A DNA stretch of 64,000 bases from Faecalibacterium sp. An122 (GTDB lineage Bacteria; Bacillota; Clostridia; Oscillospirales; Ruminococcaceae), in contig NZ_NFLL01000006.1 of the NCBI RefSeq assembly GCF_002160895.1, forward strand, positions 1 through 64,000, read 5' to 3'. Below, one piece after another: positions 32,775-40,931 of this stretch; within the stretch, counting starts at the first letter, position 1, and each line of letters opens with the position of its first letter. The translations under genes were made by a program, and so were the position numbers. A model generated the notes under the pieces. The model worked only from the letters and a program-made list of their open reading frames with translations. It was not told the DNA's origin and searched no databases.

Positions 32775-33671
32775 ATGAGCCAGCATATTATCGTAAATGA
32801 TTACAACCCAATATGGACAGAAAAATACAAGGAAGAAGTTTCACTAATTCAACCCATTCTCGCAGAGAATTGCGTGGCACTTTATCATATTGGAAGCACA
32901 TCTGTTCCCGGATTGGCGGCTAAACCGATCATTGATATTATGGCGGTGGTCAGGAGTCTTGCGGAAGTAGATTCGGTCGCGGAGAAGTTTTCCGATGTGG
33001 GCTATGAATACCTTGGCGAGTTTGGAATTGTGGGCAGGCGTTATCTGCGTAAGGGCGGCGATGAGCGAACGCACCAAATCCATATCTTTCAGGCGGATGA
33101 TTGGAATAACATTGGTCGGCATCTTGCATTTCGTGACTATATGCGCACACACGAAAAAGAGCGGGACAAATATGCAAAAATAAAAAAAGACCTGGCGCTG
33201 CGATTTCCTTATGATATAGACGGTTATTGCGACGGGAAAGAGTCTTTTGTCAGCAAGATGGAAAAGTGTGCTGTTTCTCAATTCGACGGGTCGTGGGACA
33301 AATTGTATCTTGCAGCAAGAACGGTGCAGTATGAAAGGAAAATTTCCTCTCTGATTGAAGCCGGAGCTGTTTCAGCGGCACTTCTTACGGCAAAGGGAAA
33401 TATCTATGTCGGAGTTTGTATTGACACCGCTTGTTCTCTTGGAATGTGCGCAGAAAGAAATGCGATTGCCAACATGATTACGAACGGCGAATGGCAAATT
33501 TCAAAGATAGTGGCCGTCATGCCGGATGGAAATGCCGGTATGCCGTGTGGCGCTTGCCGGGAGTTTATGATGCAGTTGGATCACGCGGCAACGGAAATAG
33601 AGATTCTATGCGACTACGAAACCAAAAAGGCGGTGAAGCTAAAAGAGCTGCTCCCTGATTGGTGGGCGTGA
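32775..33671 (+). CDS. GrpB-like domain fused to cytidine deaminase-like domain
   Basis: Residues 1-170 match the GrpB/UPF0157 nucleotidyltransferase-like family (YNPIWTEKYKEE, ALYHIGSTSVPGLAAKPIID, RTHQIHIFQ). Residues 180-298 are a cytidine-deaminase-like domain, with catalytic CAERNAI and zinc-binding PCGACREFM. Both halves look complete. The start at 32775 has CGGAGGCAC upstream. GrpB proteins alone are common; this fusion is unusual and could act on a nucleoside or an antibiotic such as blasticidin-like compounds. The substrate is unknown. The sequence is more AT-rich than the polymerase before it. Confidence 0.8.
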   Translation: MSQHIIVNDYNPIWTEKYKEEVSLIQPILAENCVALYHIGSTSVPGLAAKPIIDIMAVVRSLAEVDSVAEKFSDVGYEYLGEFGIVGRRYLRKGGDERTHQIHIFQADDWNNIGRHLAFRDYMRTHEKERDKYAKIKKDLALRFPYDIDGYCDGKESFVSKMEKCAVSQFDGSWDKLYLAARTVQYERKISSLIEAGAVSAALLTAKGNIYVGVCIDTACSLGMCAERNAIANMITNGEWQISKIVAVMPDGNAGMPCGACREFMMQLDHAATEIEILCDYETKKAVKLKELLPDWWA

Positions 33672-33685
33672 AGGAGGACAAAGCA

Positions 33686-34240
33686 TTGAGGCAAGTTGTG
33701 CTTTATATTGCTATGAGTTTGGACGGCTATATTGCAGATCAAAAAGGAAGTGTGAATTGGCTGTCCGGGCAAGACGATAACATAGATAACGAAGATACCT
33801 ATTCTGAGTTTATCAAAGATGTCGATACCGTCTTAATGGGTTGGAAGACATACAATCAGATCGTAACGGAGCTTTCTCCTGATGAATGGGTTTACTCTGG
33901 GCTTGACACTTATATTTTTACCCACCGTTCTCTGGAAGACAAGGATGACATCCATTTTACGGGTGAGCAACCGGAACAACTTGTGGAAAGACTGAAAAGC
34001 GAAGAAGGGAAAAACATCTGGATTTGCGGCGGCGCAGAAATTGTGAATCAGCTTTTGAAGGTCGATTTGATTGACCGATTCCATATTGCTGTCATCCCTG
34101 TGTTGCTCGGTTCAGGTACACGGCTCTTTCCTGAAAGCCAAGACAAGAAACTGCTCAGATTGATTACAACGAAACAGTATAATGGCATTTGTGAGTTGTT
34201 GTATGAGAAAAGAAGCGAAAGGAAAAACAATGTACAATAG
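33686..34240 (+). CDS. RibD C-terminal/dihydrofolate reductase-like protein
   Basis: The protein (184 residues) starts at TTG 33686 (RQVVLYIAMSLDGYIADQKG), with AAGGAGG 7 bases upstream. The family signature is clear: SLDGYIA, TVLMGWKTYNQI, IWICGGAEIVNQLL and AVIPVLLGSGTRLFP. These are YwjB/YyaP-like reductases of the RibD_C fold, using NADPH on an unknown substrate. The preceding deaminase-fusion gene together with this reductase loosely mirrors the deaminase plus reductase pair of riboflavin synthesis. Confidence 0.8.
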   Translation: MRQVVLYIAMSLDGYIADQKGSVNWLSGQDDNIDNEDTYSEFIKDVDTVLMGWKTYNQIVTELSPDEWVYSGLDTYIFTHRSLEDKDDIHFTGEQPEQLVERLKSEEGKNIWICGGAEIVNQLLKVDLIDRFHIAVIPVLLGSGTRLFPESQDKKLLRLITTKQYNGICELLYEKRSERKNNVQ

Positions 34241-34640
34241 CGGCGGTTACGAGGACATCATCAATCTTCCCCACCATGTCTCATCAAAAAGACCGCAGAT
34301 GCCGATGCTGGACAGAGCCGCACAGTTCTCTCCTTTCGCCGCTCTCACCGGGTACGATGACGCAATTCATGAGACCGGACGGCTGACGGATCAAAAGATC
34401 AATCTCAGTGAAGAGGAAAAAGAGGCGCTGGATAGGAAGCAACAGATCCTTATGGAAAGGCTTGGTGACCATCCTGCGCTGATCGTTACCTACTTCGTCC
34501 CGGATGCAAAGAAGTCCGGCGGGGCGTATGTGACAAAGAGCGGAAACCTCAAAAAGATAGACGAGTTTGAACGCCTGATGATGCTCATGGACGGGACGAA
34601 AATCCCGCTGGATAATGTCGCTGACATCGAGTTCGAATAA
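34230..34640 (+). CDS. YolD-like family protein
   Basis: Start 34230 follows GAAAGGAAAAACA and overlaps the preceding gene by 11 bases. The stretch RAAQFSPFAALTGYDDAIHE is the YolD-like signature, followed by KINLSEEEKEALDRKQQIL. YolD proteins are partners of Y-family polymerase UvrX in Firmicutes elements. Here it is separated from the polymerase by the GrpB-deaminase and reductase genes, which look inserted between the two. It is the last gene of the long plus-strand run. Confidence 0.8.
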   Translation: MYNSGGYEDIINLPHHVSSKRPQMPMLDRAAQFSPFAALTGYDDAIHETGRLTDQKINLSEEEKEALDRKQQILMERLGDHPALIVTYFVPDAKKSGGAYVTKSGNLKKIDEFERLMMLMDGTKIPLDNVADIEFE

Positions 34641-34700
34641 AACGAAGTACCGTAAAAACCCAGTATTTATGCGGGTTTGCGGCGTTTACAGAAGTCTTTT

Positions 34701-34718
34701 GATAACAATTTGATAACA
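34701..34718 (+). other. Candidate attL core of nested element
   Basis: GATAACAATTTGATAACA matches GATAACAAATTGATAACA at 47107 in the same orientation with one mismatch, 12.4 kb away. The two enclose the integrase, xis, relaxase and cargo genes. The flanks do not match, so this is only a candidate. Confidence 0.35.
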
Positions 34719-34810
34719 GCCATACAAGATCCATTATTCTTGCAATCCGGTGGTTTATGGGTTACAGAATGATTGACAAGCGGTTGTGTGGCAAAAGAAA
34801 TCCATATTAG

Positions 34811-34855
34811 AAAGCCCTTAGCTGTGGGTAGTAACTCATAGCTAAGGGCTTTTTG
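34811..34855. terminator. Strong bidirectional terminator
   Basis: AAAGCCCTTAGCT and AGCTAAGGGCTTT form a 13-bp perfect stem followed by TT. Its A and T flanks allow use on both strands, ending the yolD side and the minus gene at 34890. Confidence 0.75.
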
Positions 34856-34889
34856 TCGTTCTTTCAACTTGCTTTAAAGAGAAAGGAAA

Positions 34890-35282
34890 TTATTCAATGA
34901 TTTTTCGGTTGCCAAAATACTGTGTCAAAATTAAAACTAAAGCGATGCAGGCAAGCAGTCCATCTTGTATGCCAAATGGAAGCATAAACATCATCAATAT
35001 CATAGTAACAACACAGTTTATTACGGAAAGGGCGAGTCCCCACATTCTATTTTTTAGAAGTCCTATAGCACCGATGATTCGCATAACACCGAAAATCGCA
35101 CCCATAAATAAAATCATATATAGGTTGTCTTGGAAATATTGGAGCTTAAAAGAAAAATATTGTCCGATGTCAAATTTGCCAGAACCCAAAATTAGCGCAG
35201 GAAGGGCACATAAAACACCACCGATTTCCATAAATCCACCGTGAATTATCATTAACCAAGCAGCTATTTTATATCGTTTCAT
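34890..35282 (-). CDS. Four-helix membrane protein (130 aa)
   Basis: Hydrophobic segments lie near residues 8-32, 54-75 (YMILFMGAIFGVMRIIGAIG), 81-100 (GLALSVINCVVTMILMMFML) and 104-120. The N-terminus is basic (KRYKIAAW). No family was recognised. CAGCAGGAGGTTA precedes the ATG at 35282. It is downstream of the XRE gene on the same strand, 20 bases after its stop, so both share a transcript. Function unknown. Confidence 0.6.
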   Translation of the reverse strand: MKRYKIAAWLMIIHGGFMEIGGVLCALPALILGSGKFDIGQYFSFKLQYFQDNLYMILFMGAIFGVMRIIGAIGLLKNRMWGLALSVINCVVTMILMMFMLPFGIQDGLLACIALVLILTQYFGNRKIIE

Positions 35283-35302
35283 GCTGTAACCTCCTGCTGA
35301 CT

Positions 35303-35827
35303 CTATTTTAACTTATCTTTGAATACTTCGACTAATGCGTCGCTTAATTCCTGCGAAGGAACTTTCGCCCAGATTTGTGTGGTATCGTATTTCGGATAGT
35401 AGTAACGCCAGCGGTCATAATCATCCTTGCTGATTTCACCGGCAGAGAGCTTGTCCGCCTGCTCTTTCCAAGCATAGAGCATTTGCAGCAGCTCGTAAGC
35501 CTCTTTGCCCTTGTCCTTATTGACTTTCAGGCAAACCTCTCCGGCTGTTTCGCTGACGGTCAGCCCATAAACATCTTCAAGGGTAAATAAGGTGTGCATA
35601 AGACCGATCTGACTGTCAATGTCAGGAACATCAAGAGCCTGCGGGGAAACATCAAGCGCCTGCGCCAGTGCAGCCGTTAAATCCGCCTTCGGTTTGCGGG
35701 AGCCGGTTTCATATTGCGCCAAGCGCACATCGGCGCTCCTTTCGGGAAAGCCGACAGCCGTACCAAGATATTTTTGCGTCATACCACGCAGAAGTCTGAA
35801 AAAATGGATTCTCTCACCAATCGCCAT
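35303..35827 (-). CDS. XRE-family repressor of nested element
   Basis: The 174-residue protein has a Cro/CI-type helix-turn-helix in residues 4-60 (FRLLRGMTQKYLGTAVGFPE, RLAQYETGSRKPKADL). Its C-terminal half (AYELLQMLYAWKEQADKLSA, then DDYDRWRYYYP) is typical of repressors paired with Tn916-like integrases in Clostridia. It is transcribed away from xis-int, with a 380-bp control region between. It is probably the lysogeny-type repressor of the element. Confidence 0.8.
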   Translation of the reverse strand: MAIGERIHFFRLLRGMTQKYLGTAVGFPERSADVRLAQYETGSRKPKADLTAALAQALDVSPQALDVPDIDSQIGLMHTLFTLEDVYGLTVSETAGEVCLKVNKDKGKEAYELLQMLYAWKEQADKLSAGEISKDDYDRWRYYYPKYDTTQIWAKVPSQELSDALVEVFKDKLK

Positions 35828-36211
35828 AGTGTTTACACTCCTTGCTTATGTATCTGCAACCAGTATAAGAACCTGTCAAGCGCCGGGTAGTATTTTCTGC
35901 GAAAATCTCCACCCTCTCCTGCTTGACAGAACCTTGAACTGGTCGTCAATTCATTCTACGACCAGTATAGCAGATATGTTTAGTGAAAGTCAAGAGAAAA
36001 TAAAACAAAAAAGTTTAATATTTTCTCCAAAACCGCTTGACAAAAGCAAATATGCTTAGTATAATGAAAAAGCATTAAGCAAATAAGCTTAATAAAATAT
36101 CCGTCGTGTGTCACGGTAATGGCACATCCGCCCGGGCGAATCGGAAGGCGGCAAGAAAGTATTCCGACACGAAATAAATGAATTTGAAAAACAGAAGGGA
36201 AGGTGATGTAT
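35828..36211. promoter_or_regulatory. Control region of xis-int with repeated operators
   Basis: A strong plus-strand promoter is present: TTGACA (36037-36042) and TATAAT (36060-36065), spacer 17. Half-sites of the form ATATGCTTAGTA, ATATGTTTAGTG and TTAAGCAAATAAGCTTAA recur between 35977 and 36096 on both strands, overlapping the promoter. These are likely operators for the divergent XRE repressor. The remaining 110 bases before xis show no gene. Confidence 0.55.
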
Positions 36212-36400
36212 ATGGAAAACCGGTTTATCCGTGCCGATGATGTGGCGCAGGAACTCAATGTATCCAAGCCCTATGCCTATAAGATCATCAGGAAGCTGAA
36301 CGAGGAGCTGAAAGCAAAGGGATTTATTACGATTGCGGGACGTGTCAACCGCCAGTATTTTTATGAAAGGCTCTACGGAGCCGGAAAGGAGAAGGAATAA
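36212..36400 (+). CDS. xis: Excisionase-like small DNA-binding protein
   Basis: This 62-residue protein is basic with a winged-helix look: FIRADDVAQELNVSKPYAYK, then IIRKLNEELKAKGFITIAGR and VNRQYFYERLYG. It ends 1 base into the integrase start. The small size, helix-turn-helix and position directly before a tyrosine integrase support an excisionase role. Start 36212 follows GGAAGGTGATG. Confidence 0.75.
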   Translation: MENRFIRADDVAQELNVSKPYAYKIIRKLNEELKAKGFITIAGRVNRQYFYERLYGAGKEKE

Positions 36401-37491
36401 TGCCGGTATTCAAAAATGAGGACAATGGTACTTGGTATGTGATGGCAAGGTATGTGAACTGGAAAGGAGAGCGCAAACAGAAATGCAAGCGTGGCTTTAC
36501 CACAAAGAAAGAAGCGCAGGAATGGGAGCGGATGTTCCAGTTGCAGAATTCCTCTGACCTTGATATGAGCTTTGAGGCTTTCACAGAGCTGTATATCCGA
36601 GATGTGAAAAATCGCCTGAAGGAAAACACCTGGCTGACGAAGGAGCATATTATCCGCACAAAGATACTGCCCTTTTTCGGTAAGCTGAAAATCAGCGAGA
36701 TTTCTACAAAAGAAATCATCACTTGGCAGAATGAAATGCTTGCCTATCGTGACGAGAAGAAAAAACCGTACTCACAGACTTATCTGAAGACGCTGCACAA
36801 TCAGCTTTCCGCTATCTTCAACCATGCTGTGCGTTACTACGAGCTGCGTTCCAATCCCGCCGCAAAGGTGGGAAATATGGGAAGCGAGGAACACAGGGAA
36901 ATGCTGTTCTGGACGAAAGAGGAATACAAGAAGTTTGCCTTTGAGATGATGGACAAGCCCGTTTCCTTTTACGCCTTTGAAATGCTCTACTGGTGCGGTA
37001 TCCGTGAGGGCGAGCTGCTGGCGCTGACTCCTTCGGACTTCGACTTTGACAAGGAAACGGTCACGATCAACAAATCCTATCAGCGTTTGCACGGGGAAGA
37101 TGTGATTACTACGCCGAAAACAAAGAAAAGCAACCGTACCATTAAAATGCCGCATTTTCTCTGTGAGGAAATGCAGGAATATCTCGGTATGCTCTACGGA
37201 CTCAAAAAGAAAGACCGTATCTTTACAGTAACGAAAAGCTATCTTCATCACGAGATGGACAGAGGTGCAAAAGCCGCAGGCGTGAAGCGTATCCGTATTC
37301 ATGACCTTCGTCACAGCCATATCAGTTTGCTGATCGATATGGGATTTTCGGCGGTGGCGATTGCCGACCGTGTAGGACACGAAAGCATTGAAATCACTTA
37401 TCAGTACGCTCATCTGTTCCCGTCCAAACAGACGGAAATGGCGAAGCGATTAGACGATTTAGGGAAAGGAGATTTTGAAAATGTCAGCTAA
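36400..37491 (+). CDS. int: Tyrosine integrase (Tn916-like)
   Basis: The 363-residue integrase has an N-terminal arm-binding domain (NEDNGTWYVMARYVNWKG), an SAM-like core-binding domain, and the catalytic domain. Catalytic Arg lies in YWCGIREGELLAL. HDLRHSHISLL gives the HxxR box, GHESIEITYQYAHLFP the final His and the nucleophilic Tyr. All expected residues are present. It overlaps xis by 1 base and the next gene by 11 bases. It probably catalyses integration and excision of the 34.7-47.1 kb element. Confidence 0.9.
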   Translation: MPVFKNEDNGTWYVMARYVNWKGERKQKCKRGFTTKKEAQEWERMFQLQNSSDLDMSFEAFTELYIRDVKNRLKENTWLTKEHIIRTKILPFFGKLKISEISTKEIITWQNEMLAYRDEKKKPYSQTYLKTLHNQLSAIFNHAVRYYELRSNPAAKVGNMGSEEHREMLFWTKEEYKKFAFEMMDKPVSFYAFEMLYWCGIREGELLALTPSDFDFDKETVTINKSYQRLHGEDVITTPKTKKSNRTIKMPHFLCEEMQEYLGMLYGLKKKDRIFTVTKSYLHHEMDRGAKAAGVKRIRIHDLRHSHISLLIDMGFSAVAIADRVGHESIEITYQYAHLFPSKQTEMAKRLDDLGKGDFENVS

Positions 37492-37813
37492 GAACAGAGA
37501 CAACAAAAACCGTTGGAGAAATATCACGGTGGGATTTCGGGTATCGCCCGAAGAAAATGAACGCATTAACAAAGCGGTCGCCTTATCGGGACTGCCGAAG
37601 CAGGAATACTGCTACCGTCGCTGTCTCAATCAGGATGTGGTGGTGCAGGGCAATCCGAGGGTGTATAAGGCTCTAAAAAAGGAGCTTGCCGCCGTCCTTG
37701 CGGAACTGCAAAGGATTGAAGCTGGAAACGGTGTAGACGAAGAGCTGCTCAATGTCATTGAACTGATTTTCGTTATTCTCGGCGGCTTGAAAGGAGAGGT
37801 ACAGGATGAATAA
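37481..37813 (+). CDS. MobC-like ribbon-helix-helix protein
   Basis: Start 37481 (SAKNRDNKNRWRNITVGFRV) follows AAAGGAGATTTTG. The basic N-terminus, FRVSPEENERINKAVALSGL and KQEYCYRRCLNQDVVVQGN fit a ribbon-helix-helix accessory protein of relaxosomes, as in MobC or the SaPI-like Clostridia elements. It overlaps int at its start and the next small gene at its end, forming one operon int to mob. It probably binds this element's oriT. Confidence 0.65.
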   Translation: MSAKNRDNKNRWRNITVGFRVSPEENERINKAVALSGLPKQEYCYRRCLNQDVVVQGNPRVYKALKKELAAVLAELQRIEAGNGVDEELLNVIELIFVILGGLKGEVQDE

Positions 37814-37952
37814 GCAAAAAGAAATGACCGCCCGAAACACATCTGTTGGCGCAGATGATAGGCAGTCACTCCATGTAACTAATTACAGTATAACCAATCC
37901 AAACGGAAATATCAATGCTTTTCTTCTGAAAGGCGGTGGCAGGAATGGCTGA
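37806..37952 (+). CDS. Small conserved-looking protein (48 aa)
   Basis: The frame starts at ATG 37806, with GAGAGGTACAGG upstream, and overlaps both the gene before (8 bases) and the ATPase after (8 bases). The product MNKQKEMTARNTSVGADDRQ, then SLHVTNYSITNPNGNINAFL, is Asn/Ser-rich without a known motif. The position inside a string of overlapping genes argues that it is translated. It may serve mainly to couple translation to the ATPase. Confidence 0.5.
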   Translation: MNKQKEMTARNTSVGADDRQSLHVTNYSITNPNGNINAFLLKGGGRNG

Positions 37953-38907
37953 ACTTAAAATCATTAGTATGGATGAAGTCCAAAGCAAGGAAGTGAATTG
38001 GCTTTGGTATCCATATATCCCATACGGGAAAATCACAATCATTCAGGGCGATCCCGGCGAGGGCAAAACAACTTTGGCATTAAGACTGGCGGCGCTTCTC
38101 TCAAAGGGAGAAGCACTGCCCTATGACGATACCGAGCGTGAGCCTGTTAAGATTATCTATCAAACTGCCGAGGACGGACTGGAAGATACCATCAAACCGA
38201 GATTGGAAGCGGCTGAGGCAGACTGTACGCAAATCAAAGTCATAGACGAATCAGAAGCCGCACTCAGTATGCTGGATGAGCGCATTGAAAAAGCAATCAT
38301 AGAAGTCGGCGCAAGGGTGGTAATCCTTGATCCGATTCAGGCGTATGTGGGAGCAAATATCAATATGAACAATGCCAACGAAGTCCGTAATGTGATGGCG
38401 CAGCTCGGACGAATCGCAGAAAAATATGACTGCGCTATCCTGTTGGTCGGTCATATGAACAAGGGCAGCGGAAATAAATCTTCTTACCGTGGGCTTGGCT
38501 CGATTGACTTTCAGGCTTCGGCAAGGAGCGTCCTGATTGTCGGAAGAATTAAAGACAATCCGCAGGTCAGAGTGATGGTGCAGGACAAGTCCTCCCTTGC
38601 TCCAGAGGGCGAAGCGATTGCCTTCGAGCTGGACAAGGAAAACGGATTCAAATGGATCGGTCATTACGATATATCGGTTGACGATCTGTTGAGCGGTATT
38701 CCAAAAGAGAAGAAATCCGAACAGGCTGAAAATTTAATCCTTGAGTATCTTTCAAAGGGCAAATATCCGCAGCAGGCATTGCTGAAAAAAGCACGGGCGG
38801 CAGGCATTTCCAAGCGTGTGCTGGATGAAGCAAAGAAATCACTGAATGTCCAATCGGTTAAGGAAGGCAGTCAGTGGTACTGGCAGCTTCCCGAAAAAAT
38901 GGAGTGA
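37945..38907 (+). CDS. RepA-like AAA ATPase/helicase
   Basis: The 320-residue product has Walker A GDPGEGKTT near residues 35-43, a Walker B region VVILDPIQAYVG, and VGHMNKGSGNKSSYRGLGS. This is the RecA-fold pattern of RepA/RadA-type hexameric helicases found on plasmids and mobile elements. The tail resembles a winged-helix (SKGKYPQQALLKKARAAGIS). Start 37945 is preferred over GTG 37936. It probably aids replication of the excised element, though no separate initiator gene is seen. Confidence 0.75.
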   Translation: MAELKIISMDEVQSKEVNWLWYPYIPYGKITIIQGDPGEGKTTLALRLAALLSKGEALPYDDTEREPVKIIYQTAEDGLEDTIKPRLEAAEADCTQIKVIDESEAALSMLDERIEKAIIEVGARVVILDPIQAYVGANINMNNANEVRNVMAQLGRIAEKYDCAILLVGHMNKGSGNKSSYRGLGSIDFQASARSVLIVGRIKDNPQVRVMVQDKSSLAPEGEAIAFELDKENGFKWIGHYDISVDDLLSGIPKEKKSEQAENLILEYLSKGKYPQQALLKKARAAGISKRVLDEAKKSLNVQSVKEGSQWYWQLPEKME

Positions 38908-38914
38908 GGTTTTT

Positions 38915-39031
38915 CAAGGTTGCAACATTGCAAAGGCAGGCACATCTGCAACCTTGCAATGTTCCTTTTTCGGGAAGTGATAAAGTTTGGACGGGGTTGC
39001 AAGGGTGTCCTTTTCAAAGGACAGCCCTTGC
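38915..39031. other. oriT: Candidate oriT of the MobV element
   Basis: Two strong inverted repeats lie in the 259-bp gap before the relaxase. The first is CAAGGTTGCA/TGCAACCTTG (38915-38956). The second is GCAAGGGTGTCCTTT/AAAGGACAGCCCTTGC (38999-39031), with one bulged base. MobV origins typically lie just upstream of the relaxase and consist of such a hairpin next to a short nick site, so this region is the best candidate. The nick position cannot be set by eye. Confidence 0.5.
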
Positions 39032-39166
39032 CCCTCGGAGAGCGCAAAACCTGCTTGCAGGTTGCATTTTTGACGGGCTTGCCTGTCAAAAGTGCTTTTG
39101 CGTTACTCTTGGCAAGAGTAACAGAACCGAGGAAGAACGATTTTTAAGAGATTGGAGGTGTAATTT

Positions 39167-40327
39167 ATGCAAAGAACGATCAGCGCAATGGTCGGAAAAG
39201 GCTCAGTCAACCACAACAGCCGCAAATTCAAAGCGGAGAATGTAGACGGCAACCGCACTCATCTCAATATAGATTACTGCAACGAGCCGATAAGGAAAGT
39301 GTATCACGAATTATTCGATGATGCGCTGAAAAGATACAACGACAGGCAGACAAGAGCTGACCGAAAGATAGAAAACTACTATGAAAAAATCCGCAGTTCC
39401 AAACAGGAAAAACCGTTTCACGAACTGATTTTGCAGATAGGCGATAAGGAAAATATGAGCGCTGAAAGCGAAAACGGGACGCTTGCCCGACAGATTTTAG
39501 ATGAATACTATCGTGGGTTTCAGGAGCGAAATCCGCAGTTAAAAGTATTTTCGGCTCATCTGCATATGGATGAGGCAACACCGCATCTGCACATTGATTT
39601 TGTTCCCTTTACCACCGGCAGCAAGCGTGGACTGGATACAAGAGTGTCGTTGAAACAGGCGCTTGCAGCACAGGGCTTCAAGGGCGGTACTCGTGGAGAT
39701 ACCGAGTGGAATCAATGGGTAAGGGCAGAAAAATCCGCCTTAGCGTTTGTTATGGAACGCCACGGAATTGAGTGGGAACACAAGGGGACTCATGAAAAAC
39801 ATCTCTCTGTTTTGGATTACAAAAAGCAGGAGCGAGAAAAGGAAATTAACGCTCTTGAAGATAAGCTTGTCGAGAAAAAAGATGAGTTTCGTGTTATGGC
39901 TGACCGTATTAAAAACTTTGATAATGGCGAAAGAGCGTTGCAAAATCTTGATGAGAGTATCATGAACGGGCCTGAATATCAGCTCCCTGAGCCTTCTGCG
40001 ATGATGTCGGCAAGGAGCTACAAGACAAAGTTTGTTGAGCCGCTTGTAGCCCGATTTAAATCTTTAATCAGCACCTTATTTGCACGATATTTCAAGGCGT
40101 TGGACAGTTATCACAGGTTGAACATCACAAACGGAAATCTATATCGTGAAAACGAAAAGCTCTCAAAAATTAACGGTAAGCTTACCGAAGAAAACACAAG
40201 GCTGAGGGCTGAAAACAAAGATTATTCGCTGCTTCGCAGAGTATTCGGACACAAACAGATAGACAGCTTGCTTGAACAGGCGAGAAATCTCAAAGGTCAA
40301 AAGCGTGATTACACACGCTCAAGATAA
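39167..40327 (+). CDS. MobV/Pre-type relaxase
   Basis: This 386-residue protein matches plasmid recombination/mobilization (Mob_Pre) enzymes. The N-terminus has VNHNSRKFKAENVDGNRTHL and the start-side Asn/Tyr region. The metal-binding motif is HLHMDEATPHLHIDFVP near residues 131-147, and TRVSLKQALAAQGF follows. A long coiled coil ends the protein (LYRENEKLSKINGKLTEENT). All parts look intact. ATTGGAGGTG precedes the ATG. It likely nicks the oriT just upstream and mobilizes the nested element with help from a conjugative one. Confidence 0.88.
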   Translation: MQRTISAMVGKGSVNHNSRKFKAENVDGNRTHLNIDYCNEPIRKVYHELFDDALKRYNDRQTRADRKIENYYEKIRSSKQEKPFHELILQIGDKENMSAESENGTLARQILDEYYRGFQERNPQLKVFSAHLHMDEATPHLHIDFVPFTTGSKRGLDTRVSLKQALAAQGFKGGTRGDTEWNQWVRAEKSALAFVMERHGIEWEHKGTHEKHLSVLDYKKQEREKEINALEDKLVEKKDEFRVMADRIKNFDNGERALQNLDESIMNGPEYQLPEPSAMMSARSYKTKFVEPLVARFKSLISTLFARYFKALDSYHRLNITNGNLYRENEKLSKINGKLTEENTRLRAENKDYSLLRRVFGHKQIDSLLEQARNLKGQKRDYTRSR

Positions 40328-40351
40328 ATCATTTTTCAGGAGGAAAACAAA

Positions 40352-40729
40352 ATGGCAAAGATGATTTTTGAAGAACTGGGCGGCACTTATATACGGCAGG
40401 GAGATTATTTTCTTCCTTGTCTGTCTTTACCCGCCGAAAAAGAAACCAAGCCTATCGGCGTATGGGGGCAGCGGCATTTGCGCTATCTCAAACAGCACCG
40501 CAAGGTGCTTTATACCAACCTGCTTACAAGCGGCAAGCTGAACAGCTATCTTGTGGATATTGACGAGCAGGCGGAAGATACGTTTCTTCGGCTGGTAAAA
40601 CAGATAGCGGAGCGAGAGGGCTTAACCGAACAGCTAAAGGCAGAAAATTCAATGCTGTGGGTACAGACAATGAACAGTATTCGTAATAGAGCAATGGATA
40701 TTGTAAACGAGGAAATTATCTATAATTAA
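40352..40729 (+). CDS. tnpV: TnpV family protein
   Basis: TnpV pattern in 125 residues: KPIGVWGQRHLRYLKQHRKV, LYTNLLTSGKLNSYLVDIDE, and WVQTMNSIRNRAMDIVNEEI at the C-terminus. It starts 24 bases after the relaxase stop with CAGGAGGAAAAC. It belongs to the mobilization operon of the nested element. Only moderate similarity to the TnpV at 13653 is visible, so the two came in separately. Confidence 0.85.
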   Translation: MAKMIFEELGGTYIRQGDYFLPCLSLPAEKETKPIGVWGQRHLRYLKQHRKVLYTNLLTSGKLNSYLVDIDEQAEDTFLRLVKQIAEREGLTEQLKAENSMLWVQTMNSIRNRAMDIVNEEIIYN

Positions 40730-40736
40730 AGCATTA

Positions 40737-40847
40737 TAACGCATACAACTGTAAAATTGTGGCGGGTAGGGATAAACTCCTTACCCGTCTTTTTTTGCTC
40801 TCTTAAACGCTTAAACAGGGCGGTTTGACACCGAAAAGCGTTACATA
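40737..40847 (+). repeat. 110-bp direct repeat, copy 1 (with terminator)
   Basis: This stretch recurs at 43421-43530 in the same orientation with only a few changes. It contains a terminator stem CGGGTAGGGA/TCCTTACCCG followed by TCTTTTTTT. The two copies enclose exactly the TetR, flavoprotein and XRE-membrane genes. Confidence 0.85.
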
Positions 40848-40870
40848 CTTCACTTGTTAGTCACAATCTC

Positions 40871-40919
40871 TTGACTTTTTGAACTGCGTTCAGCATAATG
40901 TATTTGAACAATGTTCAAA
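40871..40919 (+). promoter_or_regulatory. Promoter and operators of TetR-flavoprotein operon
   Basis: TTGACT (40871-40876) and CATAAT (40894-40899) are 17 bases apart. Two palindromes are visible: TTGAACtgcGTTCA (40879-40892) within the spacer and TTTGAACaatGTTCAAA (40903-40919) at the transcript start. They are good candidate operators for the TetR protein encoded next. Confidence 0.7.
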
Positions 40920-40931
40920 AGGAGGTATAGT

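Larger units (their letters stand above)
34641..34889. other. Gene-free junction between outer and nested element
   Basis: No gene is seen. It holds AAACCC/GGGTTT (34654-34679), a weak terminator for yolD, then the candidate att core at 34701-34718, and a strong terminator at 34811-34855. The left edge of the nested tyrosine-integrase element is expected here. Confidence 0.5.
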
